20,419 nt of DNA. Source: Acidobacteriota bacterium. Its GTDB lineage: Bacteria; Acidobacteriota; Terriglobia; UBA7540. The notes beneath the pieces are model-generated. The model ran no database searches. It was not told the DNA's origin and was given only the letters and a program-made list of their open reading frames with translations. The stretch's first letter is position 1. Every line of letters begins with the position of its first letter. Below, in pieces: positions 7,140 to 14,563 of this stretch. Location: positions 1 through 20,419 of the forward strand of contig JAJYJL010000018.1 in the NCBI GenBank assembly GCA_021789565.1, read 5' to 3'. Made by a program: the position numbers and the translations under genes.

Positions 7140-7785
7140 CCCCGCGGACGGTGTGAATCAGCTTCCCGGCTTCCTCCCCATCCACCTTCTTCCGCAGGTA
7201 ATTGATATAAACGTCCACCACGTTCGTCATCGTGTCAAAGGAGAAGTTCCACACGTGCTCAATGATCATGGGACGCGAAACCGCCCGCTCCCGGTTTCTC
7301 ATCAGGTATTCCAGCAGCGCGAATTCCTTGGGCGTCAGTTCGATCTTTCTTTGGCCGCGGCGCACCGTCCGCTCCACCAGGTTCATCTCAAGATCATCCA
7401 CCTCGAGCTTGAAAACCACAGGACCCTGGCCCCGCCTGAGGAGGGCGCGGACCCGCGCCGTCAGTTCGCGAAAAGCGAAGGGCTTGATCAGGTAATCATC
7501 CGCTCCGAGGTCCAATCCCTTCACCCGATCCTCCACCCGCGTGCGTCCCGTCAGGACCAGCACGGGCAGATTCTTCTTGCTGTTCCTAATCTGCCGCAGC
7601 ACCTGCAGCCCGTCCATTTTGGGCAGCACCAGGTCAAGCAGCATGAGGTCATAATCATATTCTTCCGCCATGTACAAGGCTTCCTGTCCGTCGGGAACGA
7701 TGTCCACGGCATAATGCTCAGCCTCCAGCCCCTTCTTCAGAAAACTGGCGACAGGGCGGTCATCTTCAGCAACAAGTATTCGCAC
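7111..7785 (-). CDS. OmpR/PhoB-family response regulator
   Basis: A two-domain DNA-binding response regulator of 224 residues. The receiver domain (1-115) has the acidic pair Asp8/Asp9, phosphoacceptor Asp51 (LLLDLVLPKMDG), Thr79 (VLTGR) and Lys101 (LIKPF), all as required for phosphorylation. The winged-helix effector domain (about 127-222) shows LTPKEFALLEYLMRNRE and VDVYINYLRKKVD and ends RGVGYRIG, the standard OmpR/CopR-like pattern. The start is GTG 7785, with GGAGAG upstream. The stop lies inside the start region of the kinase-like gene, giving tight coupling. Because that partner appears to lack an ATP site, phosphate may come from another kinase, for instance the one encoded at 9381-10910. 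Confidence 0.92.
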   Translation of the reverse strand: MRILVAEDDRPVASFLKKGLEAEHYAVDIVPDGQEALYMAEEYDYDLMLLDLVLPKMDGLQVLRQIRNSKKNLPVLVLTGRTRVEDRVKGLDLGADDYLIKPFAFRELTARVRALLRRGQGPVVFKLEVDDLEMNLVERTVRRGQRKIELTPKEFALLEYLMRNRERAVSRPMIIEHVWNFSFDTMTNVVDVYINYLRKKVDGEEAGKLIHTVRGVGYRIGNPQ

Positions 7786-7975
7786 TCCAACTCTCCATCC
7801 AGGCCGGTGACTGGCTCGCTGACTGTCCCGGGCGTCAATTTGGCCGGTTGTTCATCGGCCTGTATTGGTCACTTTTAAATTCGGCAAAATGGAACGATGG
7901 GTTGAGAAAAAGAATTTCTTCCGCAGTGATTGCTGAAACGTGCCTCCAACAATTTCCCACCGCGGAACGGTAGGT

Positions 7976-7992
7976 GCCGGGCCGAAGCCGGC
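7976..7992 (-). repeat. GC-rich stem-loop downstream of the NtrC-type gene
   Basis: On the minus strand the arms GCCGGC and GCCCGGC (one bulged base) enclose a TTCG tetraloop, an extra-stable RNA hairpin type. It starts 17 bases past the NtrC-type stop. No T tract follows, so it may be a processing or stability hairpin rather than an intrinsic terminator. Confidence 0.3.
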
Positions 7993-8008
7993 GCAGAGAA
8001 AGGAAGGG

Positions 8009-9367
8009 TTACTGCTTTCTGATGCCAAACTTTTCCAGGCGGTACTGAAGTGTACGGAAGGTCATGCCCAGCAACTGGGCGGCGCGAGTGATGTTCCCGT
8101 TGGTCCGCCTCAAAGCCTCCGTGATTTTGGCTTTTTCGTGCTCTTCCCAGGTCGTTTCCGGAATAATGGGGTTGTAGTGCGGCGCACCGGGTTGCGATGC
8201 GGGGGCAGGCGGCCGGTGAATACGCACCTCTTCAGCCGGCTGTAAAATCTCCGGCGGAAGGTCCTCCAGTTCCACGCGGTCGGATTCACCCAACACCACC
8301 GCCCGCTCAATGGCCCATTCCAGCTGGCGGATATTCCCAGGCCAGCGATAGGACTTCAGCGCCTGAAGCGCCTCATCGGACACGCCAGGCACCTCGCGCC
8401 CCGAGGCCAGCCCTGCTTTGCGCATAAAATGGAGAGCCAGCTCTTCGATGTCGTCCCCCCGTTCCCGCAAAGGAGGACAGACAATCGGAATGACCTTCAG
8501 ACGGTAATAAAGGTCTTCGCGGAATTTGCCTTCCTGCATCAACTGGTCGAGGTTCCGGTTGGTGGCCGCGATAATACGGACGTCCACCTTGATGGGTTCG
8601 GTCCCGCCCACCCGAAGGATTTCACGTTCCTGCAAAGCCCGCAGAATCTTGGCCTGCATAGCCAGGCTGGTGTCACCGATTTCGTCGAGGAAAAGGGTGG
8701 AATGATCGGCCCGTTCGAAAAGGCCTTTCTTCTGCTGATAGGCGTCAGTAAAAGCCCCCTTTTCATGGCCGAACAATTCACTTTCCAGCAAGGTTTCCGT
8801 CAGGGATGCACAGTTCACCGCCAGGAAGGGCTCCTGGTGGCGGGGGCTGTGCTTGTGGATTTCCCGGGCCACGAGCTCCTTTCCCGTCCCACTCTCGCCG
8901 AGGATCAGCACGGTATGCAACGTGGGAGCCACTTTCAGGACCATCCGCACCATTTCCTTGATGGCCGGGGAGTGTCCGATGATGGTCCGTTTGAGCGAAG
9001 CCAGGCGTCCGAAGGCGTCGTTCACCACTTCCAGCAGCCTCGACCGGTCCACCGGCTTTTCCAGGTACTGGTAAACGCCGCGTTTGGTGGCGTCAATGGC
9101 CGACTCGATGGAGGGATAGCCGGTGATCAGGACGATGACAACGGTGGGGTCCGTTTGCAGAATCTCGCTGAGCAGATCAATGCCCGTCATGCCCGTCAGG
9201 TTCAGGTCTGTCAGGACTAGGTCAAACCGCTTCTGGGCCAGCAGCCGGAGCGCAGCTTCTCCGCTGGGGGCCGTAACGGTCTCATAGCCCTCGTCCAGAA
9301 GGATGTCGCGATAAATCTCGCGCTGCCTTTGCTCATCGTCGACAACCAGAATCGATCTTTCGGACAT
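8009..9367 (-). CDS. NtrC-type sigma54-dependent response regulator (AtoC/ZraR-like)
   Basis: A phosphorylation-controlled activator of sigma54 promoters. The receiver domain has Asp54 (VLTDLNLTGM) and Lys104 (YLEKPV). The AAA+ domain has Walker A GESGTGKE (157-164), the sigma54-contacting loop GAFTDA (204-209, with Asp in place of the usual second Gly), Walker B LFLDEIGD (225-232) and RWPGNIRQLE (341-350). A proline-rich linker (385-403) precedes a Fis-type helix-turn-helix (NGNITRAAQLLGMTFRTLQYRLEKFGI). I start at ATG 9367, 13 bases after the kinase stop. An in-frame TTG at 9388 would overlap the kinase by 8 bases. It forms an operon with the membrane kinase directly upstream. No clear sigma54 promoter was found in the window, so targets probably lie elsewhere. 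Confidence 0.95.
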   Translation of the reverse strand: MSERSILVVDDEQRQREIYRDILLDEGYETVTAPSGEAALRLLAQKRFDLVLTDLNLTGMTGIDLLSEILQTDPTVVIVLITGYPSIESAIDATKRGVYQYLEKPVDRSRLLEVVNDAFGRLASLKRTIIGHSPAIKEMVRMVLKVAPTLHTVLILGESGTGKELVAREIHKHSPRHQEPFLAVNCASLTETLLESELFGHEKGAFTDAYQQKKGLFERADHSTLFLDEIGDTSLAMQAKILRALQEREILRVGGTEPIKVDVRIIAATNRNLDQLMQEGKFREDLYYRLKVIPIVCPPLRERGDDIEELALHFMRKAGLASGREVPGVSDEALQALKSYRWPGNIRQLEWAIERAVVLGESDRVELEDLPPEILQPAEEVRIHRPPAPASQPGAPHYNPIIPETTWEEHEKAKITEALRRTNGNITRAAQLLGMTFRTLQYRLEKFGIRKQ

Positions 9368-9380
9368 ATTGGGTTTGTCT

Positions 9381-10910
9381 TCACGCAACCGTTGAACCTG
9401 CCAGCGCCGCAGCGCGGGCGCTCCGGGGGCCTGAAAGCAGCAATTCCAGAACTATTTCAGTGCCCGGCGCGTTCGACCGCGAGACATAAACACGGCCGCC
9501 GTGATCCTCAACTATCTTTTGGGTGATGGCCAGGCCCAGGCCAAAGCCTGTCGCCTTGGTGGAAAAGTAGGGGGCAAAAATCTTCTCCCGGTCTTTTTCC
9601 GGAATGCCCGGCCCCGTATCCCGAAATCGCAGTTGCAACCCCGCCCCGCCGTCGGCGTCCTGCATGGTTTTCGCCTCAATATGAATGGAGCCGCCATGGG
9701 GCATGGCCTGCACGGAGTTGGTGAGAATATTCAGAAAGCAGGTCTTCAGTTGGGCAGCGTCGGCCTGAAGGGAGGGCAGATCCTCGGGCAGGCCGCTGAC
9801 AATGCTGATATCCTGCATCTTCGCCTGCTTCTCAACCACGCTGACCGCCTGTTCTACGGTGGCCTTCAGGTCGCACGGCGCTATCTGGGGAGGCGCCTGT
9901 CTTCCGACAACGAGAAAATCATTCACCAGCCGGTTCAGCCTGGTGATCTCGTCTTTCATATGGGCCAGGCTCGTGCGCAACTCCCGTCCCGGCGTCTCGT
10001 CGGCCAGCAGGCGCTTGGCGCGGATCTGGTCAATGCTCAGGTTCAGGAAATTCAGGGAGTTTCGGACCTCGTGGGCGACGGTGGAAGCGAAGTGGCCCAG
10101 CAGCGAAGATCTCTCCGCTTCATTCAGCCGCTTCTCAAGTTCCCGGGCATCGCGAAGGCGCTCTGCCATCTCGTTAAACGTGCGGGCCAGGAGTCCCATT
10201 TCATCCCTGCCGCCTTCTGGAATCGACACGTACAGATTGCCCCGGGCAACCTGGTTCGATCCCTCCACCAGATGGTCGATCGGCCTGGTAAACCGGAACG
10301 TCAAATAAACAATGGCGATCATGCCGGCCAGCATCGTCGCCAGAATCCACTCGAGCCACAGGAAATAAACGTGGTTGAGCATGGCCCCAACCTCGTCCAT
10401 TTCCCCGCCCACCTGAACGTAGCCGATCACCTTTTCGCCCTGAATGATGGGAAAACGGATATCGTAGTGCTGCTGCCCTGCCTGCGTGTCCGTGTCAATA
10501 TCGCGCAGTTGGGCCGTAATCTGGATCGGACCTTCTTTGGCCTTGTTTCGCCGCCTTCGCAACCTCACCTTTTTCCCGATCTGCCGGGGATTCGTGCTGG
10601 CCACCACTTCACCGCTGGGCGTCAGGACGTTGATCGAGGAAAGCCCCGCCCCTTTCAGTGCGCTCAGGTATTCGCTCAACGCCTGCCGGCGGTCCACCTT
10701 GGCAGGAATACTGGCCTGGGTCAGTTGGATGATCTCCAGCAGGTCGGAAGTCTGTCCTGCCACGTAGGCCTTAATGCGTCGATTGTGCTGGATGTAAGCG
10801 ACCATTAGAATGGCGCTCGTCGAGGCTGTGATGAGAAACATCACCAGCACCAGACGGGTTCGAAACCGGAAATTCAGGATATGCTTCTTCAAAGCGCCCT
10901 CGCGGGTCAC
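9381..10910 (-). CDS. Membrane sensor histidine kinase (ZraS/HydH-like)
   Basis: A 509-residue inner-membrane kinase paired with the NtrC-type regulator. Transmembrane segments at about 18-40 and 183-205 bracket an extracytoplasmic sensor domain (41-182). That domain contains a strikingly basic run, RLRRRR at 116-121. A HAMP domain follows (about 206-260), then HisKA with HEVRN and phosphoacceptor His280. The HATPase domain has N-box ILTNSVQAM (Asn398), G1 DTGPGI (431-436) and G2 GFGLGLA (455-461). All catalytic motifs look intact. The start is GTG 10910 with GAGGAAGG upstream. A strong promoter begins this operon at 10963. Overall architecture resembles ZraS (metal/envelope stress), but the sensed signal cannot be read from the sequence. 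Confidence 0.93.
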   Translation of the reverse strand: MTREGALKKHILNFRFRTRLVLVMFLITASTSAILMVAYIQHNRRIKAYVAGQTSDLLEIIQLTQASIPAKVDRRQALSEYLSALKGAGLSSINVLTPSGEVVASTNPRQIGKKVRLRRRRNKAKEGPIQITAQLRDIDTDTQAGQQHYDIRFPIIQGEKVIGYVQVGGEMDEVGAMLNHVYFLWLEWILATMLAGMIAIVYLTFRFTRPIDHLVEGSNQVARGNLYVSIPEGGRDEMGLLARTFNEMAERLRDARELEKRLNEAERSSLLGHFASTVAHEVRNSLNFLNLSIDQIRAKRLLADETPGRELRTSLAHMKDEITRLNRLVNDFLVVGRQAPPQIAPCDLKATVEQAVSVVEKQAKMQDISIVSGLPEDLPSLQADAAQLKTCFLNILTNSVQAMPHGGSIHIEAKTMQDADGGAGLQLRFRDTGPGIPEKDREKIFAPYFSTKATGFGLGLAITQKIVEDHGGRVYVSRSNAPGTEIVLELLLSGPRSARAAALAGSTVA

Positions 10911-10934
10911 TCGTCACCTTCCTCAATGAATACG

Positions 10935-10963
10935 ATTCTAGCCGAACCCCCTATGGGGGTCAA
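10935..10963 (-). promoter_or_regulatory. Strong sigma70 promoter for the kinase-regulator operon
   Basis: Minus strand TTGACC (10963-10958), 17 bases, TAGAAT (10940-10935). The predicted start near 10928 leaves a leader of about 18 bases containing the Shine-Dalgarno. It is among the best promoters in the window. Confidence 0.65.
10946..10960. promoter_or_regulatory. C5/G5 dyad operator candidate over the -35 and spacer
   Basis: ACCCCC (10946-10951), TAT, GGGGGT (10955-10960) is a perfect dyad overlapping the end of the -35 box and the spacer of the kinase promoter. Binding there would block polymerase. GC-rich inverted runs with A/T flanks are the kind of site used by CsoR/RcnR-type metal repressors; this likeness is only by composition. 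Confidence 0.45.
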
Positions 10964-11061
10964 CGAATGGAATGGTAAGGACACACCCGCGAGCCAGCCG
11001 GGCATTCCAGCGGTTCTGCCGGTGTCGGATTAATCGGGGCGGTAAAGCAGCGGAGCCGCCT

Positions 11062-12492
11062 CTATTCCGTCGGCTTTGCTTTCAAGCCCAGGTAAACCCG
11101 GGCGCCTATCTTAAGGTGGGAAACCACGAACTGCGTGAATCCGTGGTCAATTTCAGGCTTGAGGGGAGGATAAAACCCATGCTCGGGCGTTTCGTAGCGG
11201 ACGTTCGGGAAAGACCCTTTGACGCGCACCTGCACCTGGAGAGGTTCCTGCGCGTAGTTCACCAGGTCCAGAACCATGCCACGCGACTGCGGGACTCGAT
11301 AAGCAAATGCCAGAGTCGTGACGGCGTTCCAGAGATAGATCACAAGGCCCTGGCCGCGCAGAAGATTGCGGACCTTTTCGGCAAATGTATCTGGGTCGCC
11401 AGCCACCTGGCTTGACTCGATAGTTTGGCCGCGCTCTATTTTGTAACTTGCGCCGTCGCTTGCCTTCACGGCAGGCAGGGGTTCCCAGTGGGAGGGTCCA
11501 TGCGGGTCCGCAACCAGGACCGTGCCACCCGCTGCTGAAAAAGCCTGGAGAGCATGTGCAGCCCGCACATCCGGAGTGGAGAACAGGATGGCCAGCGGCG
11601 ACCCGCTCAGCCCCTGCGCCGTCACTTCATTGGGAGGGAGGACCCGGAACGTGATGTTGTGCCTTGCCATCAGGTTCATGGCTTCATAGGCGTCCTGGTA
11701 ATGGTCCGTAACCACCACGACTTCGCCCACAGGCTGCGATTCGGGACTGCTCCCTTTTGAATAAAAGCTGAGGTAAGCTTTCACCCGGTCCCATTCCCGC
11801 CAGGCCGCCTTATCTCCCTCCGCCAGGCCCTTCTGCAAATTAGGGTGGATGGGAAGAATCACGTCGGCGTGCATCGCTCCGGCTTCGGCAACGGCAAGCG
11901 CATAGTCCTCCGCCCGAGGGCCCACCTGCTTTTCCAACGGGTCCGTCAAATCCCATGAAAAACTGAAAAGCGGAGCCTGTCCTGGCTGGAAAGCCCTTTC
12001 AAATCGCGTCAGCGCCACGTTGGAATCAATCCAGGGCGCCCGGGTTGGAGAAGAAACCACCATCACCCCGCGCTTCTTTTCCACCATATTGCCCACAATT
12101 TGAGGCTGTTTACCTCCGGGTTCCAGTACGAGGAAAGAAATCCCGGGATGAGAATTCCGCACCTTTCGGACAATTTGTGGTGCCGTTCCCTGGCCGGGTT
12201 CGATGGAGTCGCCTTCGACGATGATGCCTGCCGGCCCGTTCGAGGCGGCGGCTTTTGCCCCGGCTGCTGCATCCTGGACCTTGACTCGCACATAGACGAG
12301 ATAACCGCGCTTCTTGGCAATATTCATTAATGGGATATTGTCCGGACCCCACGGGATGACTAAGTCCTTTACGCCGAGCGACGCGGCGGAAGGGAGGGCG
12401 GGTTCGGTCCATTCAACAAACACCCGGCCCCACACCGGAGTCGCAACCAGCGGCAGAAGTGAAGCGAGAATAATGGCTCGCAAGGTTCGCAT
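11062..12492 (-). CDS. Secreted protein of unknown function, last gene of the DUF362-propeller-ApbE operon
   Basis: I do not recognise this 476-residue protein. It begins with a clean signal peptide (MRTLRAIILASLLPLVATPVWG, cleavage after about residue 22). The first half alternates beta strands and helices in a way that suggests a TIM-barrel-like fold (VKDLVIPWG, GYLVYVRVKV, AGIIVEGD, SFLVLEPGG, PLFSFSWDL, HADVILPIHP). About 253-345 looks Rossmann/flavodoxin-like (GEVVVVTDHYQDAYEAMNLM, SPLAILFSTPDVR, GGTVLVADPHG), much like the glutamine-amidotransferase-like domain found after barrels in GH42 enzymes. A beta-rich C-terminal part follows. ATG 12492 has AAGGAA upstream and lies 12 bases after the ApbE stop. 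A glycosidase-like role is only a structural guess; no catalytic pair is identified. Confidence 0.75.
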   Translation of the reverse strand: MRTLRAIILASLLPLVATPVWGRVFVEWTEPALPSAASLGVKDLVIPWGPDNIPLMNIAKKRGYLVYVRVKVQDAAAGAKAAASNGPAGIIVEGDSIEPGQGTAPQIVRKVRNSHPGISFLVLEPGGKQPQIVGNMVEKKRGVMVVSSPTRAPWIDSNVALTRFERAFQPGQAPLFSFSWDLTDPLEKQVGPRAEDYALAVAEAGAMHADVILPIHPNLQKGLAEGDKAAWREWDRVKAYLSFYSKGSSPESQPVGEVVVVTDHYQDAYEAMNLMARHNITFRVLPPNEVTAQGLSGSPLAILFSTPDVRAAHALQAFSAAGGTVLVADPHGPSHWEPLPAVKASDGASYKIERGQTIESSQVAGDPDTFAEKVRNLLRGQGLVIYLWNAVTTLAFAYRVPQSRGMVLDLVNYAQEPLQVQVRVKGSFPNVRYETPEHGFYPPLKPEIDHGFTQFVVSHLKIGARVYLGLKAKPTE

Positions 12493-12504
12493 AACGGTAA
12501 TTCC

Positions 12505-13527
12505 TTAACGGTTTTGACCAGCAGCATGGTTCACGGAGATCCGCGGACCGTTGGAAAACATTTCAGACCTGCCCTGGGGCGAAATCCAGACGGCTGCCAC
12601 ATGCGACAGTTTTCTGGCCAGCGCTTTCCCCCGCACCGGCCCCATCAGCAGCAGGGTGGTGGAGAGTGCATCGGAAGCCGTGGCCGTGCCGGCAACCACG
12701 CTGACGCTGTAGGAGGCCTTCACCGGAAGGCCTTTCGCGGGATCGATAATGTGCCCGAACGGGGCCGTGCCAGGTTCGGGCTCGTGGGTCTGTTCGGAAG
12801 TCGAAACGCTGTTCCCGTTCAGACTGACTTCCGGGTCCAGTTTACCGGAAGGGTCGCGAAGATGCACCATCCAGCCGGGGCGGCCAGGCGGAGAACCCAT
12901 GGCAAAAATGGTGCTTCCACCAGCATTGATCAGCGCCCGGTCGATTCCGTAAGAACGCAGCACGGCGGCGGCCCGGTCTACGGCGTAACCCTTGCCGATG
13001 GCGCCCAGGTCAATGGCCATGCAGGAGGAACGGAACTCCACGCGGTCAGGCGGCTCCAACATCACCTTCTGCCATCCCACGCAGCGCCGCAGCTTTTGCA
13101 CTTCTGCTGCAGTCGGAACCGTGCCATCCCGGATTTCCGCTTTCCACAACCGGGCCAGCGGCCCCACCGTGATGTCAAACTCTCCCATCGACAAGCGCGA
13201 ATATACAAGAGATTGCTGAATCACTTTGTAAAGGTCGGCTGGAACGGGTTGGGCCCGGAAATGCGCGGTTCGGTTGATACGGCTCAGGTCGCTCGACGGA
13301 ATGTAGTCGCTCATCACGTGGTCGAGGCGAATCACTTCATTGAATGCCTGTTCGATGGCCTGCGACATCCGGGAAGGCGATGAACCATAGGCCGCGATCT
13401 CAAACACCGTGCCCATGGCGTACTTCTTCCTGTAAACAAGCTGGTCGCGGTTGGCGGAAGCATGGGCCCGGGCCACAACCATGACCAGCAGGGCGGCGCT
13501 CGCCAGGAATGCCTTACTCCAGCGCAT
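12505..13527 (-). CDS. apbE: FAD:protein FMN transferase (ApbE family), exported
   Basis: Transfers FMN from FAD onto a threonine or serine of extracytoplasmic flavoproteins, with Mg2+. The 340-residue protein shows an N-terminal signal (MRWSKAFLASAALLVMVVARAHA; no lipobox cysteine), then AMGTVFEI (38-45), MGEFDITVGPL (114-124) and DLGAIGKGYAVD (173-184). NAGGS (201-205), GHIIDP (258-263) and SDALSTTLLLMG (285-296) complete the flavin and metal site, with His259, Asp286 and Thr290 in the expected places. I chose ATG 13527 because AGGGGA precedes it at good spacing; TTG 13533 is the other option. It overlaps the propeller gene by 14 bases. No protein in this window carries a convincing FMN-acceptor motif, so the substrate is probably encoded elsewhere. 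Confidence 0.94.
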   Translation of the reverse strand: MRWSKAFLASAALLVMVVARAHASANRDQLVYRKKYAMGTVFEIAAYGSSPSRMSQAIEQAFNEVIRLDHVMSDYIPSSDLSRINRTAHFRAQPVPADLYKVIQQSLVYSRLSMGEFDITVGPLARLWKAEIRDGTVPTAAEVQKLRRCVGWQKVMLEPPDRVEFRSSCMAIDLGAIGKGYAVDRAAAVLRSYGIDRALINAGGSTIFAMGSPPGRPGWMVHLRDPSGKLDPEVSLNGNSVSTSEQTHEPEPGTAPFGHIIDPAKGLPVKASYSVSVVAGTATASDALSTTLLLMGPVRGKALARKLSHVAAVWISPQGRSEMFSNGPRISVNHAAGQNR

Positions 13528-14557
13528 AAACAATCCCCTGAATTCCGGCCAGGTAGATCCGGCTCCCCGTCAGGACCGGGGCCGACTGAAGGGAGCGGCC
13601 CAGAGAAGCCCGCCAGAGGGATTTCCCGGTTGAACTGTCCAGCGCAGCAAGCCCGCCCGCCTGGATGCACACAACGCCCTTCCCCACAACCGGCGATGCC
13701 GTCACCGACGTCCGCAGATTGACCTTCCACCGAAGGCTTCCGGTCACGGCATCAAGCGCGTAGAGAAAATGGTCTTTGCTGCCGATGAAGACGGTGCCGC
13801 CGCCAACAGCCGGGGAAGAGGATATGCCCAGCCCGGTTTCAAACCTCCAGCGCACTGAGCCGCTGGCGGCGTCGAGCGCATAAACTGCAAAGTCCTCCGA
13901 GCCAACCAGAACGGTATCGCCCGCGACGGCCGGCGAAGAGTCAATCACGTTGCCCGTGGCGGTGCTCCACAGCACCTTGCCGGACGACGGTTCCAGGCAA
14001 TAAACCCGGTTATCGCCGCAGCCGAAATAGATGCGCCCGGAAGCAATGCACGCCGTCGAATAAATTCGAGATCCAACAGGCCGCGTCCAATCGCGTTTGC
14101 CGGTCTCGAGATCAACGGAATAAAAGTTTCCGTCCGCCGAACCAAAGAAAACTTTGCCACCCTGGACCACCGGCGACGGCCAGACCTCCGCTCCGGCGGC
14201 TGCTTCCCAGATTTTTCCGCCGGACTTGCGGTCCAGCGCTCGGACCGCGCCGCCGTCGCAGCCAAACAGGACCTTGTCACCCGCTAGCGAGGGCGTCGCG
14301 TGGATGGGGGCCCCGGCATCAAATCGCCAGGCGTGCCGGCCCGTTGTGGTATCGATGGCGTGCAGGAAGCCGTCGAGGCAGGTGACGTAAAGCAGATCGC
14401 CACCCAGCACAGGCGCCGAACGAATCGATTTGGCCAGCCGCAGCCTCCATTGAATCCCTTTGGGTTCTGGAGCCGGTTGCAGTCCCAGCCCGCCCGTCCG
14501 GGCGAAATCGCCCAGCAATGCGGTCCATTCAGTGGTGCCGGAAGTGCGCTGGTTCAT
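13514..14557 (-). CDS. PQQ-like beta-propeller repeat protein
   Basis: A 347-residue protein made almost entirely of about eight repeats of the pattern YALDxxTGxxxW (for example HAIDTTTGRHAW, YALDAASGSVRW, YALDAVTGSLRW), which builds a beta-propeller as in BamB and quinoprotein dehydrogenases. PQQ-binding or dehydrogenase catalytic residues are not evident, so a binding or scaffolding role is likelier than catalysis. It has no signal peptide at ATG 14557 and only a poor ribosome site (GGGA 13 bases away), although its operon neighbours are exported. The ATG is in the same frame as the upstream DUF362 gene, separated by TAG-CTC-GAC, so amber readthrough would fuse the two. It overlaps apbE by 14 bases. 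Confidence 0.88.
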   Translation of the reverse strand: MNQRTSGTTEWTALLGDFARTGGLGLQPAPEPKGIQWRLRLAKSIRSAPVLGGDLLYVTCLDGFLHAIDTTTGRHAWRFDAGAPIHATPSLAGDKVLFGCDGGAVRALDRKSGGKIWEAAAGAEVWPSPVVQGGKVFFGSADGNFYSVDLETGKRDWTRPVGSRIYSTACIASGRIYFGCGDNRVYCLEPSSGKVLWSTATGNVIDSSPAVAGDTVLVGSEDFAVYALDAASGSVRWRFETGLGISSSPAVGGGTVFIGSKDHFLYALDAVTGSLRWKVNLRTSVTASPVVGKGVVCIQAGGLAALDSSTGKSLWRASLGRSLQSAPVLTGSRIYLAGIQGIVYALE

Positions 14558-14563
14558 GTCGAG

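Noticed and set aside
7860..7910. Possible sigma54 promoter before the OmpR-type regulator (GGCACG...GC)
   Set aside because: The GG and GC elements are nine bases apart instead of the required ten, and the flanking bases match poorly. A similar site in the M50 leader also has wrong spacing.
9501..10808. 435-codon plus-strand open frame opposite the membrane kinase
   Set aside because: Antisense shadow of a kinase with all catalytic boxes; no motif of its own.
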